Origin: Methanothrix sp.
GTDB lineage: Archaea; Halobacteriota; Methanosarcinia; Methanotrichales; Methanotrichaceae
DNA length: 64,000 nucleotides
Direction of reading: 5' to 3'
Assembly (NCBI RefSeq): GCF_016706325.1
Contig: NZ_JADJJX010000001.1
Location: forward strand, 1,302,001 to 1,366,000
Shown: piece by piece, positions 33,401-42,631 of the stretch
Position numbering within the stretch: the first letter of the stretch is position 1
Layout of the letters: every line of letters starts with the position of its first letter
Made by a program: the position numbers and the translations under genes
Notes under the pieces: generated by a model
What the model saw: only the letters and a program-made list of their open reading frames with translations
Databases searched by the model: none
What the model was told of the DNA's origin: nothing

Positions 33401-34297
33401 TTGAGCATTCTCATCGGCTGCAGTGGCTGGTCTTATGAGGACTGGGTGGGCAGCTTCTACCCACGGGAGCTGGCCCGGAGGAGGGGGGAGTGGCTGGCAT
33501 ACTACGCCCGCTATTTTTCCACTGTGGAGATCAACAGCACCTTCTATCGCCCTCCTGGCGAGCTGCAGGTCGCCTCCTGGGTGCGAAAGGGCTCAGAGCT
33601 GAGGGATTTCCAGTACTCTTTGAAGATGCCCCAGCAGGTGACCCATGAGCATATGGTGCGGGGGGAGAGGGATGGCGCCATCCGGGGGGCAGCAGCCTTC
33701 GAGAGAGGCTGCATTGAGCCTTTGGCCCAGGCCGGGCTGCTGGGCTCAGTGCTCCTGCAGCTCTCCCCCTTCTTTTCCAAAGATGAGTCCAATTTGAGGA
33801 CTCTTGAAGCTGTCCTGGAATCCCTGTCATCTCTTGATTACGATTATGCTGTGGAGTTCCGCCATCCTTCCTGGCGGGACGGGGTGGGGGATATGATCGA
33901 CCCACAAGCAGCAGAGATCCTCCGGCAAAGAAGCATCGCTTTGGCACTGATCGACGGCCCCGGGCCCCATATCCGCTGGGCGGAGGGTCCGGGCCACGCC
34001 TACATTCGCTTCCACGGGCGCAACTATGATATCTGGTATCGGGGCGAGAGGGAGAGGGGGGAGGATGATCTCCGCCTGAACCGTTACGACTATCTCTACT
34101 CCCTCCAGGAGCTTGAGCCCTGGGTTCCCAGGATCAGGGAGATGGAGCTGAATGAGCAGATGATCAGGATCTATTTCAATAACCACGCCCGCTCCAAGGC
34201 GGCAAAGAATGCTCTGCAGCACATGGATCTCCTGCAGATCCCCCATCAGCCCAAGGAGATCCGGCCACAGGATCAGTTCACCCTGGGCTGCTTTTAG
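33401..34297 (+). CDS. DUF72 family protein
   Basis: A 298-residue TIM-barrel-like protein of the widespread DUF72/YecE family with no settled function. Family motifs: ILIGCSGWSYEDWVGSFYP, VEINSTFYRPP, FQYSLKMPQQVTHE, AVEFRHPSW, AYIRFHGRNYDIWY and IYFNNHARSKAAKNALQ. The start is a TTG at 33401 with GGAGG four bases upstream. The trm5-like gene follows 13 bp later. Confidence 0.92.
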   Translation: MSILIGCSGWSYEDWVGSFYPRELARRRGEWLAYYARYFSTVEINSTFYRPPGELQVASWVRKGSELRDFQYSLKMPQQVTHEHMVRGERDGAIRGAAAFERGCIEPLAQAGLLGSVLLQLSPFFSKDESNLRTLEAVLESLSSLDYDYAVEFRHPSWRDGVGDMIDPQAAEILRQRSIALALIDGPGPHIRWAEGPGHAYIRFHGRNYDIWYRGERERGEDDLRLNRYDYLYSLQELEPWVPRIREMELNEQMIRIYFNNHARSKAAKNALQHMDLLQIPHQPKEIRPQDQFTLGCF

Positions 34298-34310
34298 GGG
34301 GTGGCAATGG

Positions 34311-35111
34311 ATGGGTCTGAAAGAGAGGCTGAGGGGGGTTGTGCCCGAGGAGAGGCTTGTGCATCTCTCCCGCCGCTTTCATGTGATAGGAGATATCGCC
34401 ATCCTCTCCCTTCACCCTGAGCTGGAGGGCTACAGAAGGGAGATTGCCATAGCCCTCCTGGAGCAGTGCGGGAATGTTCACACCGTCTTCAACAAGGCCT
34501 CCCCTCTGCAGGGGGAGAGGAGGATCCCCCGCCTGGAGCTTTTGGCGGGCAGAGGCAGCTCGACTACCATTCACAAAGAGTATGGCTTCCGCTATCATCT
34601 GGATGTGCAAGGGGTCTTTTTCAACAGCCATCTGGGCCACGAGAGGATGAGGGTGGCTGGGGAGGTGAGGGCGGGGGAGGAGGTGCTGGTCCTATTCGCC
34701 GGGGTGGGGCCCTTTGCCATCCCCCCTGCCGCCAGGGGGGCGAGGGTGGTGGCCCTGGAGAAGAGCCCAAATGCTTGCTATTGGCTGGCAAGGAACGCCC
34801 GCGAGAACGGGGTGGATGAGAGGGTCGCAGTCATCAATGCCGATGCCTTCGGGGCTGCTATCCTGCTGAAGAGGAGCTTTGACCGGGCAGTTGTTCCCAC
34901 CCCCTATGGAATGGACAGAATTGTGGACTCTTTGCCGGGGATGCTGAAGAAGGGGGGAGTGGTCCATTTTTATACCTTCAAGAAGGCCCCGGAGATCGAG
35001 GGGCTGGTGAGAAGCTATCAAGATCTGGGCTGGAAGCTGCTGCTATGCCGGCGTTGTGGAAATGTGGCCCCAAATGTCAGCCGCTGGGCCCTTGATCTGC
35101 AGAAGATCTGA
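34311..35111 (+). CDS. tRNA (guanine37-N1)-methyltransferase, Trm5/Taw2-type
   Basis: A 266-residue class I SAM enzyme. ATG 34311 is chosen; the frame runs further upstream but only through the end of DUF72. Visible: KASPLQGERRIPRLELLAGRG, STTIHKEYGFRYHLDVQGVFFN, the SAM loop LVLFAGVGPFAIP, NPN-like ARENGVDERVAVINADAF, and VVPTPYGMDRIVDSLPGML, which replaces the NLP motif of standard Trm5. m1G37 is also the substrate for Taw1, whose gene is at 25.4 kb. Trm5 and Taw2 are hard to tell apart by eye. Confidence 0.82.
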   Translation: MGLKERLRGVVPEERLVHLSRRFHVIGDIAILSLHPELEGYRREIAIALLEQCGNVHTVFNKASPLQGERRIPRLELLAGRGSSTTIHKEYGFRYHLDVQGVFFNSHLGHERMRVAGEVRAGEEVLVLFAGVGPFAIPPAARGARVVALEKSPNACYWLARNARENGVDERVAVINADAFGAAILLKRSFDRAVVPTPYGMDRIVDSLPGMLKKGGVVHFYTFKKAPEIEGLVRSYQDLGWKLLLCRRCGNVAPNVSRWALDLQKI

Positions 35112-35133
35112 GCAGACGGGCCGGGGGATGGAC

Positions 35134-35221
35134 AGCAGGTGCATAGCAGGTGTGTAGCAGGTGCGTAGCAGGTGCATAGCAGGTGTGTAGCAGGTGCATG
35201 GCAGATGCATAGCAGATATAC
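35134..35221 (+). repeat. Tandem repeat, 11-bp unit, 8 copies
   Basis: Eight copies of AGCAGGTGCAT and variants (GTGTGT, GTGCGT, ATGCAT) fill 88 bp between the Trm5-like stop and the convergent secreted-protein gene. The unit length is close to one DNA helical turn. The first six copies are almost perfect and the last two drift. Confidence 0.95.
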
Positions 35222-35252
35222 TGCAGCTGATGCTCTATCCCCTCTTATTCAT

Positions 35253-35873
35253 TCAGGGGCAGGGCAGGTTGAGGATGGATATATTTCCTGCCACGGTCTC
35301 CGATCTGATCTGGGCATAGCCCATGTAGCTCCCCCCCATCATCATAGTGGGCACTGTGCGGGCGTTCTTCTGCACCCTCTGGCCGATCCTGGCCGAGCCC
35401 TGGATCTCAGAGCTTATCTCATAGACAGAGATGCTGTCGTCCTGATAGGCCTTGGTATCCTTGATCAGATCCTCATCTATGCAGTAGACCTCAGAGAATA
35501 CCGAGCCCACCTCATAGTTCTTGGCGCAGAGGGCATTTCTCAGCTCGCTTTGAGTGAGGGGCGCATAATAGGGCTTGTAATTGAATTCCACTGATGTGGC
35601 AAGGGAGGTCTCATCCATATCTGCATCCCGATAGGTGAAGGAGTCGATGCTCCTGGTGACCATTCCGCTGCCGCTTGCCCCCAGCACTGCCTTCTGTCCG
35701 GCGAAGCCGGGCTGGGTCTGAAGGATCCTGAACTCATCCATGTAGCCATTGACGAATATCCAGGAGTGCTCAGTTGTGTTCTGGGCCAATAAACCGGCAG
35801 AGCCCGCCGCCTGCCCGGCAGCCGCCAGGGCGGCGATACAGATTATGCTCAGAGCCAGAGCCATCGACTTCAT
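35253..35873 (-). CDS. Secreted hypothetical protein
   Basis: Not recognised. The 206-residue protein has a clear signal peptide (MKSMALALSIICIAALAAAG) and a beta-rich mature part with few charges, two Cys in the middle (CAKNYE, EVYCIDED) and one near the C terminus. Motifs such as GSGMVTRSIDSFTYRDADM and NARTVPTMMMGGSYMGYAQI recall repeated beta-strand cell-surface proteins of Methanosarcinales, though I cannot name a family. The promoter region upstream has short degenerate repeats. Confidence 0.7.
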   Translation of the reverse strand: MKSMALALSIICIAALAAAGQAAGSAGLLAQNTTEHSWIFVNGYMDEFRILQTQPGFAGQKAVLGASGSGMVTRSIDSFTYRDADMDETSLATSVEFNYKPYYAPLTQSELRNALCAKNYEVGSVFSEVYCIDEDLIKDTKAYQDDSISVYEISSEIQGSARIGQRVQKNARTVPTMMMGGSYMGYAQIRSETVAGNISILNLPCP

Positions 35874-35937
35874 ACTTGCACCTCACGAACCTCCTGTATC
35901 AGATGGAGCGGGGAAATATAAATGTGATCATGCTGAC

Positions 35938-36012
35938 AGGATCGCTCCCCCATGATCGCTCCTCATGATCACTCTCTCCTGATCACTCCCTCATGATCGC
36001 TCAGCTGCTCCA
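35938..36012 (+). repeat. Degenerate tandem repeat, 13-14-bp unit
   Basis: About five copies of a unit like GATCGCTCCCTCAT (ATGATCGCTCC, ATGATCACTCTC, TGATCACTCCC, ATGATCGCTCAG) between two secreted-protein genes. Unit length varies by a base or so; no frame or spacer structure. Confidence 0.75.
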
Positions 36013-36050
36013 TGATATGAAGGCCCATGAGATGGAAGGATCGTCACTCG

Positions 36051-36515
36051 TTAAAAGTCCGCCAGGGCGGGGCCGAAGGAGTAGTAGGCATGGGCAGGAA
36101 CACCATCGATAAGGCCGTAAGCATCCGGCTCGGGCAGCAAGGAGATCTCCGTCTGGTTCCAGCTGGCATCCAGGGAGTGTATGGGGGTGAATGTCTTGCT
36201 TATGAAGTAGGAGTCCTTCTGCCGGGCGGCCTGCCCCGCAGTGGCGGAGGATACGGGCAGCAGCATCAGCGATTCATTCCTTCCGAATATATTCTCTATC
36301 CAGGCGTTGTATATCGGGACGGCCAAATTGAACTCCTCTGGTCTTCCCTGAAGTGCCTGATCATGCTTTTTGGCCATCTCCCATCCCACGCCCAGGCCGT
36401 CCAGGACCCCCCTCTGATAATCGGTCAGAGAATCGCTCTGGGCCAAGGCAGGCCTGATAAGGGCAAAGGCGAAGAGCATTTTCATAGATATGGTCAGTCC
36501 TTTTATCAATCTCAT
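36051..36515 (-). CDS. Secreted hypothetical protein
   Basis: Not recognised. 154 residues with a signal-like N terminus (basic MRLIKG, hydrophobic MKMLFAFALIRPALA, cleavage probable after ALA) and a soluble, mostly helical mature chain that starts QSDSLTDYQRGVLDGLGVGWEMAKK. It is on the same strand and close behind another secreted unknown. No catalytic motif is visible. Confidence 0.65.
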   Translation of the reverse strand: MRLIKGLTISMKMLFAFALIRPALAQSDSLTDYQRGVLDGLGVGWEMAKKHDQALQGRPEEFNLAVPIYNAWIENIFGRNESLMLLPVSSATAGQAARQKDSYFISKTFTPIHSLDASWNQTEISLLPEPDAYGLIDGVPAHAYYSFGPALADF

Positions 36516-36640
36516 TCTTCATTCCTCCGAGATCTTCATTATTCCATTCCCTTATTGATATAAAGAGCATCCCAGGAAATAGATTTTCGATTTTGCCAGG
36601 GAAGATGCCTTTAATATAGATCTGAGGCCAGCATCAATCC

Positions 36641-37204
36641 ATGGATCTGAATCTTTGCATTAAAGGCAGAAGAAGTGTGAGGAGCTATCTGGACCGGCCT
36701 GTGCCCAGAGAGGTCATCGACAGATTGCTGGATGCTGCTGTCTGGGCTCCTTCGGGCATGAACGGGCAGCCCTGGCGGTTCACTGTCATCCAGGACCGGG
36801 AGGTCATAAAGAGCCTCTCAGCCAGAACTGCAGAGCTGGTGATGAAGTCCAGGCCCCTCCCCCCGGAGATGGAGGCGAGCTTCAAGTCGGGGAGGGATGT
36901 GGTATTCTACAGTGCTCCCCTGCTCATTCTCATCAGCGTCAAAAAGAATCCTGACTGGAGGACAGTCAACCTCTTGGACTGCGGACTGGCCGCCCAGAAT
37001 ATGTTCCTCGCCGCCTATCAGGAGGGCCTCGGTAGCTGCTTTATCGGATTTGCCTCCTTGCTGAACCAGTCTCCGGAGCATCTGGCCAGGATAGGGATAC
37101 CAGAGGATCACGAGCTGATGGCCCCCCTGATCTTCGGCTATCCAAATCCAAATGATGTCCCGGAGGCAAAGCCAAGGGCGGCGAAGGTGCTGCAGTGGAT
37201 CTGA
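36641..37204 (+). CDS. Nitroreductase family protein
   Basis: A 187-residue FMN oxidoreductase with the usual start RRSVRSYLDRPVPREVIDRLLDAAVWAPSG, MNGQPWRFTVI, a middle FYSAPLLILISV, GLAAQNMFLAAYQEGLGSCFIGF, and end LMAPLIFGYPNPNDVPEAKPR. This last arrangement is that of nitroreductases often found in methanogens. The substrate is unknown. TATA-like TTTAATATAG lies about 30 bp upstream of the ATG, implying little or no leader. Confidence 0.92.
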   Translation: MDLNLCIKGRRSVRSYLDRPVPREVIDRLLDAAVWAPSGMNGQPWRFTVIQDREVIKSLSARTAELVMKSRPLPPEMEASFKSGRDVVFYSAPLLILISVKKNPDWRTVNLLDCGLAAQNMFLAAYQEGLGSCFIGFASLLNQSPEHLARIGIPEDHELMAPLIFGYPNPNDVPEAKPRAAKVLQWI

Positions 37205-37430
37205 GCCGCGGCTCATAATTGGCTTTCTGCTCGATTGTGTGGCGGATGTATGGCAGAGCCTGCTACATCCCCCTTCTCTATTCCTTGGCATCCTTGTGGT
37301 GAGGCTCGTTCATTCTGCTCTCACCGCAGAGGTGCAGAGGCACAAAGACGAGGAAATATGGTATCGGGTCTGTCCGTGGGAGGGCAGTGAAGTCTCCTTC
37401 AATCTGGCATGCAGAAAAAACCTCTGCTCT

Positions 37431-37805
37431 TCATCCCTCTTCTGCCCCCTCGATCTGTACCCGGGTCTCCTTTTTGCGGGAGATGTTCTCCACAAACCTG
37501 GGTACGGCCTCCACCAGGTGATCGACCAGGGAGTCACGGCTCACAGCCATCCTCTCTATTCTCACACCCAGTGGATCGATTATCACCACTGCTATGGGCT
37601 TCATCCCCAGGCCGCCCCCGCCGGCTCCACCCGGTTCGCTCTCCTTTCCCTTTCCAGATCCAGCGCCAAACCCCATTCCCACACTCATCAGAGGGATGAT
37701 GGTTCTTCCCTCCACAGTGATGGGCTCGCCCACTGCTGTCTGGGGGGAGAGGGACTTTTGCATCTCCGTGGTGATGGTCTTCAGGATATCGCTCAGCTCT
37801 TCCAT
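37431..37805 (-). CDS. GerW/YtfJ family protein
   Basis: A 124-residue protein matching the family of Bacillus YtfJ (GerW), also common in methanogens where spores do not exist, so its role must be different. Features: PQTAVGEPITVEGRTIIPLMSVGMGFGAG, a Gly-rich loop, then MKPIAVVIIDPLGVRIERM. A TATA box (ATATATAATG on the minus strand, about 37826-37835) lies 20-30 bp upstream of the ATG, indicating a nearly leaderless transcript. Confidence 0.85.
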   Translation of the reverse strand: MEELSDILKTITTEMQKSLSPQTAVGEPITVEGRTIIPLMSVGMGFGAGSGKGKESEPGGAGGGGLGMKPIAVVIIDPLGVRIERMAVSRDSLVDHLVEAVPRFVENISRKKETRVQIEGAEEG

Positions 37806-38306
37806 TTCCTCGACTCCAATTTTTGCATTATATATGGTCTGGGATAGATGAAAAATCTTTCTTCTTTTCCGCAGGCTTTATATCATCAACTACTGCCCAG
37901 AGGCCGCGGCCCTTTGCCCCATTAGAGGGCTTATCTCCACGGCTAAAGAGAACTACTGCTCAGCTATCGATGCTATTCGAGGAGCTTTTCAAGAGAAGCC
38001 ATTCAATCCTCAGAGAACTCTTTCCGCTGTCCGAATTCTTGATGATTCCGCGAGCGGGGCTGACTAGTTATAGAAGAATATCCAAAGATTTTAATTCCAA
38101 ATAGATGAGCCAATCCCGGTGGCAATATGATTACAATATCCCGCCCTGATTACTGATACTCTGATATTTAATTTCGCGATTGGAGATAGACATATCATCA
38201 ATTATGCTTTTTCTTATAAAGATATCCTATTTTCAACTATCTACTTAATTCAAACTCACTATTACTGTAGCAAATTTATTATACAAGTAGAGCTCAATAT
38301 CATATT
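37806..38306. other. 501-bp intergenic region, increasingly AT-rich
   Basis: Begins with the minus-strand TATA element of the GerW-like gene. From about 38110 the composition turns AT-rich. A plus-strand TATA-like TTTATTATA at about 38275-38283 precedes a 56-codon gene. An open frame at 37823-38104 lacks a ribosome binding site and overlaps the GerW promoter, so I do not call it. Confidence 0.4.
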
Positions 38307-38477
38307 ATGCGAAAGAGAGATGTTGATTCCAGCCCGAATAGACTGGGTCGCTCAGAGATAAGATACTTCGATAATGATCTCAATCCCGTCCCCAGGGACA
38401 GAGCCACCTGGGCGGTCTTCCGGGAGGTGGATGAGAAGGGAGACCTGCTCTTCGAGGCGCAAGGATTCATTGACTAG
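38307..38477 (+). CDS. Small hypothetical protein, 56 residues
   Basis: Not recognised. Starts at ATG 38307 about 25 bp after a TATA-like element, which suggests a leaderless message. The peptide is highly charged (MRKRDVDSSPNRLGRSEIRY at the start, then WAVFREVDEKGDLLFEAQGFID at the end), without membrane segment or Cys. Codon choice looks like that of neighbouring genes rather than random AT-rich sequence. It could be an intact small protein or the stump of a longer gene; no homology can be claimed. Confidence 0.5.
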   Translation: MRKRDVDSSPNRLGRSEIRYFDNDLNPVPRDRATWAVFREVDEKGDLLFEAQGFID

Positions 38478-38867
38478 ATCCTGCAGGGTGGAGATCTACA
38501 TTGGGATGAGATCTATGCTGGATTTGATTTGAGTGTAAATTCGCCTCCAGATCACTGGAGTGGATCGATTTTCATCTCTGATATCGCCAGCATGAGCCCC
38601 CTGCCACAAGCGCCGGGGAGATCAATATCAAGGTGATAAGGCCCTCTGCCACCGGAAGCAAACAGCAATCGCCATCTATGGCGGGGCAGAAGAATCCCGA
38701 TCTCACTGTAAAGGAGCAAAGGCAAAAAGAGGAGGATTAGCATCCTCAGCCTCGCCCCGGCAGAGAAGGATCTAAAATTTCTCAGTATGACAAAATGCCA
38801 TTATTTTCAACCAGGGGAAAAGTTTTATCTTAGAGGGTTCTCTTCAGATGAAAGGTGGTATCTTATA
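38478..38867. other. 390-bp intergenic region before the solute-binding protein gene
   Basis: No gene recognised. Includes a run of partly open but short frames. The last part (TCTTATAATG) contains the start of the transporter gene. A TATA-like AGTTTTATCTTAG (38821-38833) lies about 40 bp before that start. Confidence 0.35.
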
Positions 38868-40389
38868 ATGAAAAAACATACGATCAGCATACTTTCAATA
38901 TGTATTCTACTACTGATGCCCCTCTCCGCCCTGGCCGGGGATGTTCGGCTGGTGATGCAGCACCTGCCGGGAGACAATCTCGACCCCACATTTGATTATT
39001 CGGGCTGGTATGTCAGAGAGTCGGGCATAGTTGAGACCCTGTTCGCCTTTGATCAGGATATGAACCTCGTCCCCGAGCTCGCCACGGGATATGAGATGGC
39101 CAGCGATAAGGAGTGGATCATAAAACTGCGGGAAGGGGTGGAATTTCATGATGGCACTCCGCTCAATGCCGATGCCGTCATCTATTCCCTTCACCGGGTG
39201 ATGGACGATCCGAACAACAAGTGGCATGATCGCTTTGACTTTGTGGACTCCATCGATGCCCAGGACGATCACACCATCAAGATCACAACCAAGGAGGTCT
39301 ATGCCCCCACTTTGGCCGCCCTTGCCGATGTCCGGATTGCCAGCATTGTGAGCCCTGCAGCCACTGACCTGGAGCATCATCCAGTGGGAACCGGCCCCTT
39401 CAAGTTCGTCAGCTACGAGCCGGATGTGAAGCTGGTACTGGAGAAGAACGAGAACTACTGGAAGGGACCGGTGAAGGCGGATAGGGCCACAGTCAGCTAC
39501 ATCTCCCAGCCCGAGACCCGGGCGCTGATGCTCGAGGGCGGGGAGGCGGACATAGTCTGGGCATTGCCGGCCCAGTGGTATGAGACCATCGATGATGCCC
39601 CATCCACCAAGGTCGTCTCCAAGGACACCATGAGGACCTACTTCATGTTCGTCAACACCGCCAAGCCCCCCCTGGACAAGGTGGAGGTCAGGCAGGCGAT
39701 AAGCTATGCCATCGACAGAGAGGAGCTGGTGGATTCCGCTCTGGAAGGGGTGGCTGGCACTCCAGCGAAGGGCTTTTGGTCCTCGAACTATCCCTGGTCG
39801 GCAAACGATGAGATCGAGGGGTACCCCTACAATCCAGAGAGGGCGAAGGAGCTGCTTGAGAGTGCAGGCCTCACCTGGGATGGCCAGGCATGGCTTTATG
39901 ATGGCCAGCCCTTTGAGCTGGTCATCAAGACCTACACCAGCCGGCCAGCCAACAAGCCCTCTGCTGAGCTGGTGGCATCTCAGCTGGAGAAGATCGGCAT
40001 CAAGACCTCAATCACAACCCTGGAAGGTGCAGCCATAACATCTGACATGAGCAAAGGGGACTATGACCTAGCACTCTATGCCTATGGCACAGCAACCAGC
40101 GGCGATCCGGACTACTTCGTCTCCCAGCAGTTCCTCTCCAGCGGTATCGAGGCGGGCTACACCCGCTATTCAGGGATCGATGACATGATTCTGGAGGGAA
40201 GATCGACCCTGGACGAGAACGAGAGGATGAAGATATACAAGCAGATCCAGGAGAGGGTTCTGCAGGACTGTCCTGAGATCTTCCTGTTCTACGATCGGAT
40301 GATGGTGGGGGATCAGCGATAAGGTGGAAGGCTTTGAGATATATCCCAATGAGATCACCATAATCACCGATAAGGTGAATGTGCTCTGA
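38868..40389 (+). pseudogene. Opp/Dpp/Nik-type solute-binding protein, frame break near the 3' end
   Basis: Extracytoplasmic binding protein of a peptide/nickel-type ABC importer (SBP_bac_5 fold). Signal peptide at residues 1-24, then the fold hallmarks VETLFAFDQDMNLVPELATGYE, WIIKLREGVEFHDGTPLNADAV, HHPVGTGPFKFVSYEP, NENYWKG and VRQAISYAIDREEL. Reading stops at 40322, but the missing family C terminus (DKVEGFEIYPNEITIITDK) follows in the +1 frame to 40389. Dropping one G from the run at 40307-40311 restores 506 residues. It may well be intact in the cell. It heads the transporter cluster; partner permeases are at 41.7 and 42.6 kb. Confidence 0.88.
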
Positions 40390-40450
40390 TCTAAATTTTA
40401 TTATTTTTTTTTATTTTCTTTATTCATTTACATCTTTATTTTTACATCTT
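40390..40450 (+). terminator. T-rich terminator after the solute-binding protein gene
   Basis: Several long T runs (TTTTATTATTTTTTTTTATTTTC and further) start just past the true stop at 40389, the typical archaeal termination signal. Termination here would separate the binding-protein gene from the permease genes. Confidence 0.6.
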
Positions 40451-40838
40451 TACTCCTTTATGTCTTTTGCCTCGCCTGTCTCTTGTTATGAAAAATGATT
40501 CAATGATTCAATTAGCGCTCTTGCGTGACCATTTTCATTCTTCAGGTGCGATTCAATCGCTGCCTGAAAAAAAGGATCATGCTGTTTTGTGGCATGGCCC
40601 ACTCATCCTGATTCCACCAAAGAGCTGAAGAGGCAGATGGATGAGGGAGGTGGCAGCCACACTCTTGGCTAGAGCGAAGAGCCCAATAGATTTATTAACT
40701 TGACTCTAAATTCAGCCAATAAGTATGATATATCGATAATACTAAAATGACTAATATTACTTAGTATCATCTTATAGCAAAGATCTCCTTTGGGATATAG
40801 AGATGAGTTCGGCCAGATGAAGGATTTGGAGGAAGATC
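40451..40838. other. Intergenic region with inverted repeat before the methyltransferase gene
   Basis: No gene recognised. Near the right end an inverted repeat GATAATACTAA (40735-40745)/TTAGTATCATC (40761-40771) has 11-bp arms with one mismatch and a 15-bp spacer, in AT-rich sequence that also holds TATA-like elements. It is about 70 bp before the methyltransferase ATG, so it could be an operator. Confidence 0.45.
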
Positions 40839-41609
40839 ATGGATGTGAAGGAGAGTATATCGCAGTACTGGGACTGGAGAAGTCAGAGCTATACCAATGG
40901 CAGCCACGGATTCGAAGAGGAGGAGAAGGCGGTCTGGAAGAGGGAACTGGAGCCATTCCTCCCGGGAAATAGGCATAAGAGAGTCCTGGATGTGGGGACT
41001 GGACCCGGATTTATGGCCCTGATACTGGCGGAGATGGGCTTTGATGTGACTGGTGTGGACATCTCCAAAGGAATGGTAGAGAAGGCCAGGGAGAACGCCA
41101 GGGCGATGGGTTTACAGGTCGACTTTCGCCATGCGGATGGCGAGCAGCTTGCATTCGATGATGGTAGCTTCGATCTGCTGGTCAACAGGCATCTGCTCTG
41201 GACCCTTCCTCATCCCCTGGATGCTGTAAGAGAATGGTCTAGGGTTCTGTCGGGTGGGGGCCGGATCCTGGCCATCGATGGAGCCTGGTTTGACCCCTCC
41301 CTCAATGCCCAGATCCGCCGGGGCATCTCCAGAGCAGTCTCCAAAATAAGCTTGAAGAGCGGCCCCTCCATTCAATCGAGATTTAAAAAGCACTACCATT
41401 CGATAAAAGGGGATCTTCCCCTCTACAGCCATTCCCAGCCGGAAAGGATCTGCAATATCTTCCATGAGGCAGGCCTGTCCAACATCTCTTTTCGCCAGTT
41501 GATAGAGGTGCAGAAGCTCCAGGATGAGAAGGGCTCCCTCCTGAGGAGGCTGGAGTATCACGAGCCCACATTCCTGGTGACGGGCGATGTGGCGAAGAGA
41601 GGAGAGTGA
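40839..41609 (+). CDS. Class I SAM-dependent methyltransferase
   Basis: A 256-residue UbiE/COQ5-like enzyme. Starts SISQYWDWRSQSYTN; motif I is VLDVGTGPGFMALILAEMG near residue 48; then VTGVDISKGMVEKA, a motif II-like HADGEQLAFDDGSFDLL and RHLLWTLPHPLDA. The C-terminal half should set substrate choice; it has no recognisable metal centre. A paralogue with the same layout lies at 45.0 kb in the same cluster. Position between binding-protein and permease genes suggests the product or substrate is the transported ligand or a metal chelator, which is inference. Confidence 0.88.
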   Translation: MDVKESISQYWDWRSQSYTNGSHGFEEEEKAVWKRELEPFLPGNRHKRVLDVGTGPGFMALILAEMGFDVTGVDISKGMVEKARENARAMGLQVDFRHADGEQLAFDDGSFDLLVNRHLLWTLPHPLDAVREWSRVLSGGGRILAIDGAWFDPSLNAQIRRGISRAVSKISLKSGPSIQSRFKKHYHSIKGDLPLYSHSQPERICNIFHEAGLSNISFRQLIEVQKLQDEKGSLLRRLEYHEPTFLVTGDVAKRGE

Positions 41610-41695
41610 ATGCAATGAGAACGATCCAGCCCGGTCAGATGAACCCTTCCGGCCAGGGAAATGAGGCTGGTGATTAAACGGGCCTTCTGGCTTAT

Positions 41696-42631
41696 GTGGC
41701 AAGGAGAGTATTGCAGGTCATACCGGCAATGCTCCTGGTCTCAGTCATCAGCTTCTCATTGATCTTTCTCGCTCCGGGGGATCCTGCTGTTGTGCTTCTG
41801 ACCAGCCCCGAGGGCAGCCCCAGCCAGGAGGCCATTGAGAAGTTCAAGGTTCGAATGGGAATGGACCAGCCGGTCTACATTCAGTACCTGAACTGGCTCA
41901 ATCGGCTCATCCACGGCGATCTGGGATACTCCTATATCTCCAATCAGCCGGTGGCGGACAGGATTATGAGATGCTTCCAGGCCACCTTGAAGCTCTCCAT
42001 TCTCAGCATGATCATATCCCTGGTCATCTCCATTCCCCTGGGAATCATAGCCGCCGTCAGGAGCAATACGATCATAGACGATTTCTGCCGTCTCGGGGCT
42101 CTCATTGGGGTCTCCATCCCCAACTTCTGGCAGGCGTTCATCTTCATCATGATATTCTCCATCTATCTTGACTGGCTGCCAGTAGCAGGATACGGCCATG
42201 GGGGAGACCTGATGCATATGATATTGCCGGCGACCGTTCTGGGGACGAGCTCTGCTGCCATGACCACCAGGCTGATGAGATCAAGCCTGCTGGAGGCGAT
42301 GAACCAGGATTATATCATCACCGCCAGGGCAAAAGGCCTTCCGGAGAGGGTGGTGATAGGAAGGCATGCCCTGAGAAATGCATTGATCCCGGTGGTGACT
42401 ATGCTCGCCCTCAGCTTCGGTTTTCTTTTAAACGGCTCAGTGGTGATAGAGTGGATATTCGGCTGGCCTGGTATCGGCGGACTGGTTGTGGATTCCATAT
42501 ATAAGAGGGATTATACCATGATCCAGGGGTCGGTGCTCTTTATTGCTGCTATATTCGTAACATTGAATTTAATTGTGGACATATCATATACCTACCTGGA
42601 TCCAAGGATACGCTATGATGAGCTCGATTAA
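41696..42631 (+). CDS. Opp/Dpp/Nik-type ABC permease, NikB-like
   Basis: A 311-residue inner-membrane permease with six hydrophobic segments. N-terminal VLQVIPAMLLVSVISFSLIF and APGDPAVVLL match the DppB/NikB family; the EAA cytoplasmic loop is ITARAKGLPERVVIGRHALRNALIPVV near residue 210, and the chain ends SYTYLDPRIRYDE as usual. The start is GTG at 41696; the N-terminal tail is a few residues shorter than most relatives. It overlaps the next permease gene by 17 bp. The likely ATPases are at 55.4-57.0 kb. Confidence 0.93.
   Translation: MARRVLQVIPAMLLVSVISFSLIFLAPGDPAVVLLTSPEGSPSQEAIEKFKVRMGMDQPVYIQYLNWLNRLIHGDLGYSYISNQPVADRIMRCFQATLKLSILSMIISLVISIPLGIIAAVRSNTIIDDFCRLGALIGVSIPNFWQAFIFIMIFSIYLDWLPVAGYGHGGDLMHMILPATVLGTSSAAMTTRLMRSSLLEAMNQDYIITARAKGLPERVVIGRHALRNALIPVVTMLALSFGFLLNGSVVIEWIFGWPGIGGLVVDSIYKRDYTMIQGSVLFIAAIFVTLNLIVDISYTYLDPRIRYDELD

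Noticed and set aside
37823..38104. 93-codon frame after the GerW-like gene
   Set aside because: It begins inside the minus-strand promoter, has no ribosome binding site, and composition changes midway.
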